From Achromobacter spanius (GTDB lineage: Bacteria; Pseudomonadota; Gammaproteobacteria; Burkholderiales; Burkholderiaceae_B), in the NCBI RefSeq assembly GCF_029637605.1, contig NZ_CP121261.1:2852001-2916000 (forward strand): DNA of 64,000 nt. Direction: 5' to 3'. Of the stretch, positions 35,537 through 44,036 are shown piece after piece. The notes under the pieces are model-generated. The model worked only from the letters and a program-made list of their open reading frames with translations, made no database searches and had not been told where the DNA came from. Every line of letters starts with the position of its first letter. Position 1 is the first letter of the stretch. The translations under genes and the position numbers were made by a program.

Positions 35537-36508
35537 TCAGGCCGGACGCCCTTGCGGGTACTGCTGCACCGCTACCGCCGCCAACGCGCAGAATTCCTGC
35601 ATCACGGTGGCGGCCAGGAAGGCCGTGGCCCCCTGTACGTCTTGCGGCGGCGACACGGTATTGACGTCGAACGCCACGAAGTTCAGGCCGGCAAGCTGGC
35701 GTAACAACGCCAGCCCTTCCTTGGCCGTCAAGCCGCCCCATTCCGGCGTGCATACGCCCGGCGCGCAGGACGGGTCGAAAATGTCCATGTCGAAACACAG
35801 ATAGACGGGGCGCTGGCCGACGCGCTGCTTGATGTCCGCCAGCGTGGCCTTCTGGTCCTGATCGAAGTCGTCGTACGGCACGATCGTGTAGCCGACCTCG
35901 CGCCCGAATTCCAGCACCCCGGGCATGAAGGAACTGCCGCGCGTGCCCACGTGGAAGCTGGACGCCACGTCCAGCAGCCCTTCTTCGGCGGCGCGGGTGA
36001 ACGTGGTGGCGGTGTTGTAGCCAGGGATGGGATAGGTGTCGGTATGCGAATCAAAATGCAGCACGACGACATCCGGATGGCGGCGCGCCACGGCACGCAA
36101 TTGCGGCAAGGTCACCGCGCCGTCGCCCCCCATCGATATCGGAATGGCGCCCGCGTCCAGGATGGCGCCGATGCCGGCTTCGATCAGGGGAAACGAAGCG
36201 TCCGGATCACCGGGATGGCAAGCCACGTTGCCCACATCGATGGCGCGCAGGAATTCAGGCGGATTGTCGATGCCATGGCGGCGGAAGATGTCCACGGGAC
36301 GCAGCAAGCGGGATTGCTCGCGGATGGCGTCAGGCCCCTGCCGCGACCCGACACGGAAAGGATGCGTGCCGCAATCAAACGGAATCCCGACCACGCAAGC
36401 GCGTGCCTGGCCCGCCCCGGGCTCGCGGGCCGAGGGCAAACCCATGAACCCGGCAACGGGATTGAAACTGACTTCAGATGACTGCGGCACAGCGCGGCTC
36501 CTGGGCAT
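35537..36508 (-). CDS. Agmatinase/arginase-family ureohydrolase with altered metal site
   Basis: The 323-residue protein has the ureohydrolase fold. The second metal motif HFDSHTDTYP (Asp153, His155, Asp157) and the third motif CFDMDIFDPSCAPG are intact. The first motif, normally GGDH with His as a manganese ligand, reads GGDG here (residues 127-130). The substrate-binding motif DVVEVSPxxD, which carries a conserved Glu, reads DVNTVSPPQD. GGC encodes the substituted Gly, two changes away from a His codon, so a single sequencing error cannot explain it. Activity on classical agmatine is doubtful; another guanidino or amidino substrate, or a different metal geometry, is possible. It lies between an IclR gene and an amino-acid transporter in one direction. 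Confidence 0.82.
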   Translation of the reverse strand: MPRSRAVPQSSEVSFNPVAGFMGLPSAREPGAGQARACVVGIPFDCGTHPFRVGSRQGPDAIREQSRLLRPVDIFRRHGIDNPPEFLRAIDVGNVACHPGDPDASFPLIEAGIGAILDAGAIPISMGGDGAVTLPQLRAVARRHPDVVVLHFDSHTDTYPIPGYNTATTFTRAAEEGLLDVASSFHVGTRGSSFMPGVLEFGREVGYTIVPYDDFDQDQKATLADIKQRVGQRPVYLCFDMDIFDPSCAPGVCTPEWGGLTAKEGLALLRQLAGLNFVAFDVNTVSPPQDVQGATAFLAATVMQEFCALAAVAVQQYPQGRPA

Positions 36509-36731
36509 GCTCCGTCGGCGATTTCGCAAACGTTGCAATATTTAGATTCGTTCGAATCGCTGTGCGATACGACCGTGTCATAAATAGATTAGCAAGCAAA
36601 AACCCAGCCGGCCAACTAGGGAGTTCCCCCTAGAGGCAAAAAAATATAGTTGAGTAATTTAGTTGGCTTTACGGGCGAGCGCGCCCCGACATGGTGCGAC
36701 GATCGCACCAACAAAACGCATGCGGGAAGGC

Positions 36732-37598
36732 TCAGGCCACGTCGTCGGGAGGGGGCATCGCCCCGCGCAGCGCGCCACCCGGAGGTTCCATCAGATAGAA
36801 GGGGTGCGACCGGCCCAGCGTGCGCGATGCACTGATAGCGTGCGCCGTTTCCACCACTTGCGGGCCGAAGACGGCTTGTGCCTGTTCAAAAGACCAGCGG
36901 CTGGAAGGCACGGACACGTTCACGGCGCCCAAGGGGGTGCCACCGGCGTCCAGCACCGCAGCGCTGACCGTGATGTCACCGGGATAGAACTCACCGTTGG
37001 AGCACGCGAATCCGTGGCGCCGTGCAAACGCCAGTTCAGCCAACAAGGCGTCCATGCTGGTCAGCGTGTTTGCGGTATAGGGCTTACGATCGCAGCGTTC
37101 CAGCAGGTCTTGCGCAACCTTCGGGTCCAGCTTGGCCAGCACCGCGCGGCCCGCCGCTGTGCAGTACAAGGGCAAGCGCATGCCGACGGGCATGTTCACG
37201 AACATTTCCTTGTGGGTGGCAAAACGCGCCACGTAGACCATATCCAGGCCGTCTGGCTCTGCCAGGCTGCATGTCTCCTGGCTATTGCGATTGAGCGTGT
37301 GCAGGAACGGGTTGCCACCCAGCACCAGCGGACTGGTCTGCACATAGTGCATGCCCAGCTCCAGCGACCAGGGCGCCAGCGAAAATTTCTTGCTGACCGG
37401 GTCCTTGCGCAGGTAGCCCAGCGTCCACAGCGTATGGGTAAAACGCTGGACCGCGCTTTTGCTCAAGCCCGTGGCCTCTGCAAGTTCCGGCAGCGTCATG
37501 GCGGGCTGCCCTTCGCTGAACGCCCGCAATACGGAAATACCGCGCGCCAGCGCGGCAATGAACAAAGGAGAATCCTCGGGGTGTGGCGTCTGGGTCAT
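36732..37598 (-). CDS. IclR family transcriptional regulator
   Basis: The 288-residue regulator has a winged helix near residues 15-75 (ARGISVLRAFSEGQPAMTLPELAEATGLSKSAVQRFTHTLWTLGYL, seen in overlapping pieces). The IclR effector domain follows, with MRLPLYCTAAGRAVLA and GGTPLGAVNVSVP. It lies upstream of, and in the same orientation as, the ureohydrolase and transporter genes. The 223 bp gap after it contains a dyad GATTCG-TT-CGAATC at 36545-36558, close to the ureohydrolase start. It probably regulates that unit. Confidence 0.87.
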   Translation of the reverse strand: MTQTPHPEDSPLFIAALARGISVLRAFSEGQPAMTLPELAEATGLSKSAVQRFTHTLWTLGYLRKDPVSKKFSLAPWSLELGMHYVQTSPLVLGGNPFLHTLNRNSQETCSLAEPDGLDMVYVARFATHKEMFVNMPVGMRLPLYCTAAGRAVLAKLDPKVAQDLLERCDRKPYTANTLTSMDALLAELAFARRHGFACSNGEFYPGDITVSAAVLDAGGTPLGAVNVSVPSSRWSFEQAQAVFGPQVVETAHAISASRTLGRSHPFYLMEPPGGALRGAMPPPDDVA

Positions 37599-37780
37599 GG
37601 TACGGCGCGCGCAACGGGAAAGCGCATAGCGTACCGCATAACGGTTTGCTTATATCGCAGAGCGATTGGAGGAAGATCGCGCCAGCATCACGCCCGCCAT
37701 CGCACTGGCAATAAAAAGGCGGCCAACACAGCGGCCCACACAGGCGGGCCGCCTTGCCTGCCGCACACGCCGCGGCCGCG

Positions 37781-38827
37781 TCAGCGAATCGGCCACGGAT
37801 ACATGGCGCCGCCGTTGCTCCACAGCGCATTGGTACCCCGTTGCAGGCCCAGCTTGCTGTCCTTGCCGACGTTGCGTTCGAATATTTCGCTGTAGTTGCC
37901 CACGGCCTTGATGGCGTTGTAGGCCCATTTTTCGTCCAGGCCCATGTTCTTGCCCGCCCCTGGCGTCACGCCCAGGATGCGCAAGACGTTCGGGTTCTTG
38001 CTCTTCAGCATCTCATCAACGTTCTTCTGCGTGATGCCGTATTCCTCGGCTTCCAGCAGCGCGAACAAGGTCCAGCGCACGATGCTCAACCAGTTCTCGT
38101 CGCCCTGGCGCACCATGGGGCCAAGCGGCTCTTTCGAGAAACGTTCCGGCAGGATTTCGTAGTCATCCGGGTTTGCCACTTGCGTGGCGCGCACGGCTGC
38201 CAATTGCGAGGAGTCGTCGGTGAAGGCATCACAGCGGCCGGCTTCAAAAGCACGTACCACTTCCGTCACCTTGTCGATCACGACCGGCTTGAATTCAATA
38301 CCGTTGGCGCGAAACCAGTCAGCCAGATTCAGTTCGGTGGTGGTGCCGGGCTGCACGCAAATGGTGGCGCCGTTGAGATCCTTGGCGCTTTTCACGCCCA
38401 GCTTCTTGCTGACCAGAATGCCCTGTCCATCGTAAAAGCTGGCGGCCACGGCGGCCAGGCCCAGGGACGTGTCGCGCGTCTGCGTCAAGGTGACGGTGCG
38501 CAGCAGCACGTCGACTTCGCCCGACTGCAACGCGGTGAACCGTTGCTGGGTGGACAGCGCGGTACCTTTGAATTTGGTCGGGTCACCGAACACGGCCGCA
38601 GCCACCGCCCGGCAGATGTCCACGTCCATGCCCGCCCATTCGCCCTTGCTGTCGGTGGCCGAGAACCCGGATACGCCGTCGCTCAGGCCACACTGCACAA
38701 AACCTTTTTTCTTCACCGCATCCAGGGTGGGGCCGGCAAGCGCCGCCTGGGACGCGCAAGCCAGGGCCAGAGCGCCGGCCGCCAACCATGTTGACCGCTT
38801 TATTGACCACTTCATTGACCCCGTCAT
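37781..38827 (-). CDS. General amino-acid ABC transporter substrate-binding protein (AapJ/BztA type)
   Basis: This 348-residue binding protein has a signal peptide ending ASQAALAG and the AapJ-specific pattern VKKKGFVQCGLSDGVSGFSA, with NPDDYEILPERFSKEPLGPMV and the C-terminal end NGGAMYPWPIR. AAGGAG-like sequence (AGGAGAAG) precedes the ATG. The partner permeases and ATPase (AapQMP) are absent from the window, so it is an orphan binding protein or works with a transporter encoded elsewhere. It is 182 bp upstream of the IclR gene on the same strand. Confidence 0.9.
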   Translation of the reverse strand: MTGSMKWSIKRSTWLAAGALALACASQAALAGPTLDAVKKKGFVQCGLSDGVSGFSATDSKGEWAGMDVDICRAVAAAVFGDPTKFKGTALSTQQRFTALQSGEVDVLLRTVTLTQTRDTSLGLAAVAASFYDGQGILVSKKLGVKSAKDLNGATICVQPGTTTELNLADWFRANGIEFKPVVIDKVTEVVRAFEAGRCDAFTDDSSQLAAVRATQVANPDDYEILPERFSKEPLGPMVRQGDENWLSIVRWTLFALLEAEEYGITQKNVDEMLKSKNPNVLRILGVTPGAGKNMGLDEKWAYNAIKAVGNYSEIFERNVGKDSKLGLQRGTNALWSNGGAMYPWPIR

Positions 38828-39125
38828 CGCGCTTCTCCTGAAGGTGGAATTCGCGCCAGATTACGCCATGTCCACCCTGTGAACAACGCGGCTTTCCCTA
38901 GTGCAAACCCCAGGAATGACAGGCCTGCCAGATCGGGACATTTGTCCGGTGATCGAACTTAATCAGACCGTTTCACCCCGATCGGCGCGCCCCCGCATGC
39001 CATACTTTTTTTGCGTCGATGTCCGATACGCGGCATTGCCGCAAACCCTTAAAAAAACGCCGAGCGCGCCAGCAGAAAACCTGGCGCGCATCGATATTCG
39101 GTCGATTCATGGAGGAGACAAATCC

Positions 39126-40124
39126 ATGGCTACAGTTTGCAAAACGCAGCCCCGCCGCCTTGCCCTGAAAACCTTGTTGTGCTCGGCCCTGGCCACCATC
39201 GGCCTGGCCGCTGGCCCGGCCCAGGCCGCGGATGACTGGCCCACCAAGCCCATCAAGATCATCGTGCCGTACACACCGGGCGGCTCTACCGACATCGTCA
39301 CCCGCATCGTGGTGGAAAAGCTGGCGCCGCGCCTGGGCCAGACGATCATTGTCGAAAACAAGCCGGGCGCCAACAGCAGCGTGGGCTCGGCCATCGCCGC
39401 CAAGGCGGACCCGGACGGCTACACCTTCCTGGCCATGCTGCCCGCCTACCTGGTCAACTTCCATCTGTACAAGCTGAACTTCAAGCCCACGGACCTGGTG
39501 CCCGTGGTGCAGATGGCCGACCTGCCCCTGTTCCTGTTCGTGGCCGAAGACGTGCCCGTCAACACCGTGGCGGAATTGGTCGACTACGGCCGCAAGCATC
39601 CCGACAAGCTCACCTATGCGTCCAGCGGCACGGGTTCCAACGCGCACCTGACCGGCGCCCGGTTCGCGTCGAAGAACCAGATTGCCATGACGCACGTGGC
39701 CTACAAGGGCAGCGCGCCGATTCTGACCGACTTGCTGGGCGGGCGCGTGTCGATGGTGTTCGACCCGATTCTGGTGCCGATGCAATACGTGAAACAGAAC
39801 CGGCTGAAGGCGCTGGCCTTCACCGGCAAGCAGCGCTGGCCCGACGAGCCCTCGATTCCCACCATGGGCGAAGCCGGCCAGCCGGGTTTTGAAACGGGTT
39901 CGTGGGCGGGACTGCTGGCGCCGGCCAACACGCCCCAGCCCATCATCGACCGCATGGCGCGCGAGGTCGCGGAAGTGGTGAAGGACCCCGAGGTGCGGCG
40001 TAAATTCATCGACGTCGGTTTCCTGCCGGTGGGAGGCACGACGGCGCAATTCGCCGAATTCATGCGGCAGGAATCCGCCCACTATGCCGACGTCGTCAAG
40101 CAGGTCGGCATCACCGCGAACTGA
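39126..40124 (+). CDS. Bug family (TctC-like) solute-binding protein
   Basis: The 332-residue periplasmic protein has a signal peptide ending GPAQAADDWP. Bug signatures are IKIIVPYTPGGSTDIVTRIV, IVENKPGANSSVGSAIAAKA and GYTFLAMLPA. GGAGGAGAC lies upstream of the ATG at 39126, and a longer frame to 38901 is rejected. Bug proteins bind carboxylates or amino acids for TTT-type transporters; no TctAB membrane genes are here. Being first in line with pcaIJ, it may deliver an aromatic or dicarboxylic acid, which is inference. Confidence 0.92.
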   Translation: MATVCKTQPRRLALKTLLCSALATIGLAAGPAQAADDWPTKPIKIIVPYTPGGSTDIVTRIVVEKLAPRLGQTIIVENKPGANSSVGSAIAAKADPDGYTFLAMLPAYLVNFHLYKLNFKPTDLVPVVQMADLPLFLFVAEDVPVNTVAELVDYGRKHPDKLTYASSGTGSNAHLTGARFASKNQIAMTHVAYKGSAPILTDLLGGRVSMVFDPILVPMQYVKQNRLKALAFTGKQRWPDEPSIPTMGEAGQPGFETGSWAGLLAPANTPQPIIDRMAREVAEVVKDPEVRRKFIDVGFLPVGGTTAQFAEFMRQESAHYADVVKQVGITAN

Positions 40125-40179
40125 ACGAAGCCGGGGCGCGGCGGCAACGCCGTCGCCCCGGCGGATCGGAACCCACATC

Positions 40180-40860
40180 ATGATCAACAAGTTCATCGAC
40201 ACGCCCGAGGCCGCGGTCTCGGACATCCACGACGGCGCCACGATACTGATCAGCGGCTTCGGCGGCGCCGGCATGCCCACCGAACTGATCCATGCCCTGA
40301 TCGACCAGGGCGCGCGCGAACTCACCGTGGTCAGCAACAATGCGGGCAACCACGAAACGGGGCTGGCCGCGTTGATCAAGGCCGGCCGCGTGCGCAAGGT
40401 GATCTGCTCGTTTCCCAAGGCGTCCCACTCCTGGGTCTTCGACGACCTGTACCGCCGTGGCGGCATCGAACTGGAATGCGTGCCGCAGGGCACCATCGCC
40501 GAGCGGCTGCGCGCGGCGGGCGCGGGGCTGGGCGGATTCTTCACGCCCACCGCCTACGGCACCGAACTGGCGCAAGGCAAGGAAACGCGCATGATCAACG
40601 GGCGCGGCCATGTATTCGAGACGCCGCTGCACGGCGACTTTGCGCTGGTCAAGGCCGACCAGGGCGACCGCTGGGGCAACCTGACTTATCACAAGAGCGC
40701 GCGCAACTTCGGGCCGATCATGTGCATGGCGGCCAAGACCACCATCGTGCAGGTGCGCGCCAAGGTTGACCTGGGCGAATTGCCGCCCGAAGCCATCGTG
40801 ACGCCCGGCATCTTCGTCAAGCGCGTCACCGAGGTGGCCAATGCCGCCTTTTCCAGTTGA
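40180..40860 (+). CDS. pcaI: 3-oxoadipate CoA-transferase subunit A
   Basis: The 226-residue alpha subunit transfers CoA from succinyl-CoA to 3-oxoadipate in the beta-ketoadipate pathway. The CoA-transferase I motif is DGATILISGFGGAGMPTELI, and the segment GFFTPTAYGTELAQGKETRMINGR is typical of PcaI/ScoA. The ATG at 40180 has only a weak ribosome site. It is followed after 9 bp by pcaJ. An acetoacetate- or succinyl-CoA:3-ketoacid transferase is the alternative. Confidence 0.88.
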   Translation: MINKFIDTPEAAVSDIHDGATILISGFGGAGMPTELIHALIDQGARELTVVSNNAGNHETGLAALIKAGRVRKVICSFPKASHSWVFDDLYRRGGIELECVPQGTIAERLRAAGAGLGGFFTPTAYGTELAQGKETRMINGRGHVFETPLHGDFALVKADQGDRWGNLTYHKSARNFGPIMCMAAKTTIVQVRAKVDLGELPPEAIVTPGIFVKRVTEVANAAFSS

Positions 40861-40869
40861 AGGACAGCC

Positions 40870-41511
40870 ATGTATCAACCCTTGACCCGCGAGGCCATGG
40901 CGCGCCGCCTGGCCCTGGATATTCCCGACGGCAGCTACGTCAACCTGGGCATCGGCATGCCGGTGCTGGTGGCCGCCCACCTGCCGGATGACCGCGAGAT
41001 TGTGCTGCACAGCGAAAACGGCATCCTGGGCATGGGCCCGCCGCCCGCCGATGACGCCATCAATCTGGATTTGATCAACGCCGGCAAGCAGCCCGTGACC
41101 CTGCTTGCGGGCGGCGCGTATTTTCACCATGCCGATTCCTTCGCGATGATGCGCGGCGGCCACCTGGACATCTGCGTCATGGGCGGCATGCAGGTCGCGG
41201 CTAATGGGGATCTGGCCAATTGGTCGCTGGCCAGGCCGGGCGAAGCGCCCGCCGTGGGCGGCGCGATGGACCTGGCGGTGGGTGCGCGCAGCGTGTTCAT
41301 CATGATGGAACACAACAGCAAGAATGGTGATCCGAAGATCGTCGAACGCTGCACTTATCCCTTGACCGGCGCGGGCGTGGTGGACCGCATCTATACCGAT
41401 CTGGCGGTCATTGACGTCACGCCGGACGGCTTGGTGGTTCGGGATATGATCGACGGCATGACGCTGACCGAACTGCAAGGACGCACCGGCGCGCCGCTGC
41501 GCGCGGGCTGA
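40870..41511 (+). CDS. pcaJ: 3-oxoadipate CoA-transferase subunit B
   Basis: The 213-residue beta subunit holds the catalytic glutamate in the motif VLHSENGILGMGPPP. Further landmarks are GSYVNLGIGMPVLVAAHLP and GGHLDICVMGGMQVAANGDLANW. AGGACAGCC precedes the ATG. Its TGA stop overlaps the start of the regulator gene (TGATG), indicating coupled translation. Confidence 0.9.
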   Translation: MYQPLTREAMARRLALDIPDGSYVNLGIGMPVLVAAHLPDDREIVLHSENGILGMGPPPADDAINLDLINAGKQPVTLLAGGAYFHHADSFAMMRGGHLDICVMGGMQVAANGDLANWSLARPGEAPAVGGAMDLAVGARSVFIMMEHNSKNGDPKIVERCTYPLTGAGVVDRIYTDLAVIDVTPDGLVVRDMIDGMTLTELQGRTGAPLRAG

Positions 41512-42338
41512 TGCTGCCCAACCTGCCCCCGCCCGGCTACGCCGCGCCGCTGGCCGCCGACGACCATCCCGACCAGTTCCGGGGCGACCCGGACTACATG
41601 CTGACCCTGGCGCGCGGCCTGCACGTGATCCGCGCGTTCGGCACGCGGCGTCATCCGCAAACGGCGGCGGAACTGAGCCGGCGCGCCGGCCTGCCTCGCG
41701 CGGTGGTGCAACGTTGTCTGCACACGCTTATGCTGCTGGGCATTGCTGAACAGCACGGCAGGTTGTATGTGCTGACGCCGCGCATCCTGGGCCTGGGCTA
41801 TGCGTATTTCTCGTCCACGCCGTTTGTGTCGCTGGCCCAGCCCGTGCTGGAAGAACTGAGCGCCACCGTCAACGAGACCTGCGCGCTGGCCATCATGGAA
41901 GGCCACGAAATGCTGTATCTGGCGCGTTCCGAAGTGAACCGCCTGCTGGCAACCTCCATGGGCCTGGGCAGCCGCCTGCCGGCTTATTGCACGTCGATCG
42001 GGCGTGTGCTGCTGGCCGAACTGCCCGAGCCCGCGCTGGCCCGCTATTTCGCCGCCACTGACCTGCAGCCCTATACGGAATTCACGCTGAACACGGAAGC
42101 AAAACTGCGCATGGAACTGGCGCGTATCCGCGAGCAGGGCTACGCGGTGGTCGATCAGGAATTGGAATTGAACGTGCGCGCGATCTCGGTCGCAGTCCGT
42201 TCCGCCAGCGGCAAGGCCTGCGGCGCCGTGAACGTCAGCGTCAAGGCAGCGCGCGTGCCGCTAACGCGCCTGACGGAAGAATTCTTGCCCCCGCTGCGGC
42301 AGGCTGTGGAAAGAATCGGGGAATTTCTGGTCGCATGA
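41511..42338 (+). CDS. IclR family regulator, PcaR/PobR-like
   Basis: The 275-residue regulator has a winged helix at about residues 25-90 (LARGLHVIRAFGTRRHPQTAAELSRRAG, AVVQRCLHTLMLLGIAEQ). Its effector domain contains LGSRLPAYCTSIGRVLLAELP and FTLNTEAKLRMELARIREQGYAVVDQELELNVRAI in overlapping form. The latter stretch is typical of PcaR/PcaU/PobR, which sense aromatic or beta-ketoadipate intermediates. It is translationally coupled to pcaJ and is probably autoregulated as part of the operon. Array 2 follows immediately. Confidence 0.88.
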   Translation: MLPNLPPPGYAAPLAADDHPDQFRGDPDYMLTLARGLHVIRAFGTRRHPQTAAELSRRAGLPRAVVQRCLHTLMLLGIAEQHGRLYVLTPRILGLGYAYFSSTPFVSLAQPVLEELSATVNETCALAIMEGHEMLYLARSEVNRLLATSMGLGSRLPAYCTSIGRVLLAELPEPALARYFAATDLQPYTEFTLNTEAKLRMELARIREQGYAVVDQELELNVRAISVAVRSASGKACGAVNVSVKAARVPLTRLTEEFLPPLRQAVERIGEFLVA

Positions 42339-42358
42339 AGCGGTAGGCGCCACCGTCC

Positions 42359-42934
42359 GATGGGTTACGCGCGTTAAGAGCCCTGCCCCATCTGACCGCC
42401 ATGCCGCGCTGCACCCATCCTACAAGTCCGTAGGATGGGTGCAGCGCGAGAAGCCCAACAAAAGAAAACAAGCAAGGTTCGCGCGAAACCCATCAAGCAT
42501 CCGCCCAAACCCCCACGACCATCAGCGAAGCCCGCAACAACCAACCCGGTTCACGAGTCACCGCATCCCCCAATTCGTAGGATGGGTGCAGCGCGAGAAG
42601 CCCGGCAAAGGAAAACCAGCCAAGTTCGCGCGAAACCCATCAAGCAGCCGCCCCAGCCCCACGCCCATCACCGAAGCCCGCAACAACCAGCCCGGTTCAC
42701 AACCCACCGCGTCCCACGATCCGTAGGATGGGTGCAGCGCGAGAAACCCAACAAAAGAAACCCAGCCCAGTTCGCGCGAAACCCATCAAGCATCCGCCCA
42801 ACCCCCCACGCCCATCACCGAAGCCCACAACAACCAGCCCGGTTCACAACCCACCGCGTCCCACGATCCGTAGGATGGGTGCAGCGCGAGAAACCCAACA
42901 AAAGAAAGCCACTCAAGTTCGCGCGAAACCCATC
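42359..42934. repeat. Array 2 of the hairpin element: one inverted copy plus four tandem copies
   Basis: This gene-free stretch lies between the convergent IclR and Sua5 genes. Forward copies start at 42430, 42577, 42723 and 42870 (period 147, 146, 147 bp). Each is about 65 bp from GTAGGATGGGTGCAGCGCG to CGCGCGAAACCCATC, and the copies are separated by a conserved spacer of about 82 bp. One inverted 65-bp copy at 42359-42423 heads the array, exactly the arrangement and copy length seen in array 1. The core sequence differs from array 1, while the ends agree. Open frames run through it only because 147 is divisible by three; the 146-bp unit shifts the frame. Confidence 0.9.
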
Positions 42935-42974
42935 AAGCATCCGCCCAAGAATCCCGCGCCCCCCATCCAGCAAC

Positions 42975-44030
42975 CTACCCCAACCCCGTCATATCCAACG
43001 AAAACGCCGCGGCCGCGCGACCGATCCGGTCATTGACCGCGTGCCATTCATCACTATCAGGCGGCGCCTGCACGATGATCCGCGAATACCCCTGCTTATC
43101 CAGATCACGCAGCAAGCCATACAAGGCCTGCGCGTAACGCGCCGGATCCTCAGGCACAGACTGCCATTGCAAACGCGCATCCATCGCTTCAGGCTTCACC
43201 CCGTACGCCACCACCACCACCTTGCCCGCTGGCAAATTCCGGCCTTGCACCACCTCTTGCAGCCGCTCGTCCGACGCCAGCTCCAGCGGTGTGCGCGGCG
43301 CATAATGCGCCTTCAACGTACCCGATGCCCGTGGCGCGGCGGCGTCCGGTGCGAACACCTGCACGCCCAGCACCGCTTCAATCTGCGCCGCACTGATATG
43401 ACCCGGACGCAGCAGCACTGGCCCCGCACCGCGATCCAGGCGCGACAGGTCAAGAATGGTCGACTCGATACCCACTTCCGACGCGCCGCCTTCCAGCACC
43501 GGCATGCCCGCCGCGACTTCCTCCGGGAACTCGCTGCGCACATGCTCGGCGCGCGTGGGCGACACCTGGCCAAACTTGTTGGCCGACGGCGCGGCCACGC
43601 CGCCCTGCCCGTTCGGCTTGCCCGCCGCGAACGCCGCCAGCAGCGCCTGCGCCACGGGGTGTGATGGGCAGCGGATGCCGATGCTGTCCTGGCCGCCGCT
43701 TACCGTGTCCACGATATGCGGCGCGCGCTTCAGGATCAGCGTCAGCGGCCCCGGCCAGAACGCATCGATCAGCAGGCGCGCCTCGGGCGGCACGTCCGCC
43801 GCCCAATACGACACATCGCCACCGGGCGCGATGTGCACGATGACGGGATGGTTCGACGGACGGCCCTTGGCCGCGTAGATCTTCGCCACCGCCTGCGGGC
43901 TTTCCGCATCCGCGCCCAGGCCGTAGACGGTCTCGGTCGGAAAGGCGGCCAGATCGCCGTCCAGCAGGCGCTGCGCGGCGTGGGCGATGTCCGCGTCGCG
44001 CGCGGAATCCAGCGTGGGCAAGGAAGGCAT
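42975..44030 (-). CDS. L-threonylcarbamoyladenylate synthase (Sua5 type)
   Basis: The enzyme makes threonylcarbamoyl-AMP for the t6A37 modification of tRNA. The 351-residue protein has the YrdC domain (AAFPTETVYGLGADAESPQAVAKIYAAKGRPSNHPV in overlapping form, the dsRNA-binding-like P-rich segment, and GGVAAPSANKFGQVSPT). A C-terminal Sua5 domain (about residues 230-351) follows, which the shorter TsaC proteins lack. It begins 6 bp after purK and is the last gene of the purEK operon. Confidence 0.92.
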   Translation of the reverse strand: MPSLPTLDSARDADIAHAAQRLLDGDLAAFPTETVYGLGADAESPQAVAKIYAAKGRPSNHPVIVHIAPGGDVSYWAADVPPEARLLIDAFWPGPLTLILKRAPHIVDTVSGGQDSIGIRCPSHPVAQALLAAFAAGKPNGQGGVAAPSANKFGQVSPTRAEHVRSEFPEEVAAGMPVLEGGASEVGIESTILDLSRLDRGAGPVLLRPGHISAAQIEAVLGVQVFAPDAAAPRASGTLKAHYAPRTPLELASDERLQEVVQGRNLPAGKVVVVAYGVKPEAMDARLQWQSVPEDPARYAQALYGLLRDLDKQGYSRIIVQAPPDSDEWHAVNDRIGRAAAAFSLDMTGLG

Positions 44031-44036
44031 CGCGGT

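Noticed and set aside
42435..43664. Apparent repeat protein (repeats beginning MGAARE) across array 2
   Set aside because: The repeat period of 147 is divisible by three, so a frame stays open by arithmetic; the 146-bp unit shifts the peptide into another frame, showing no selection on it.
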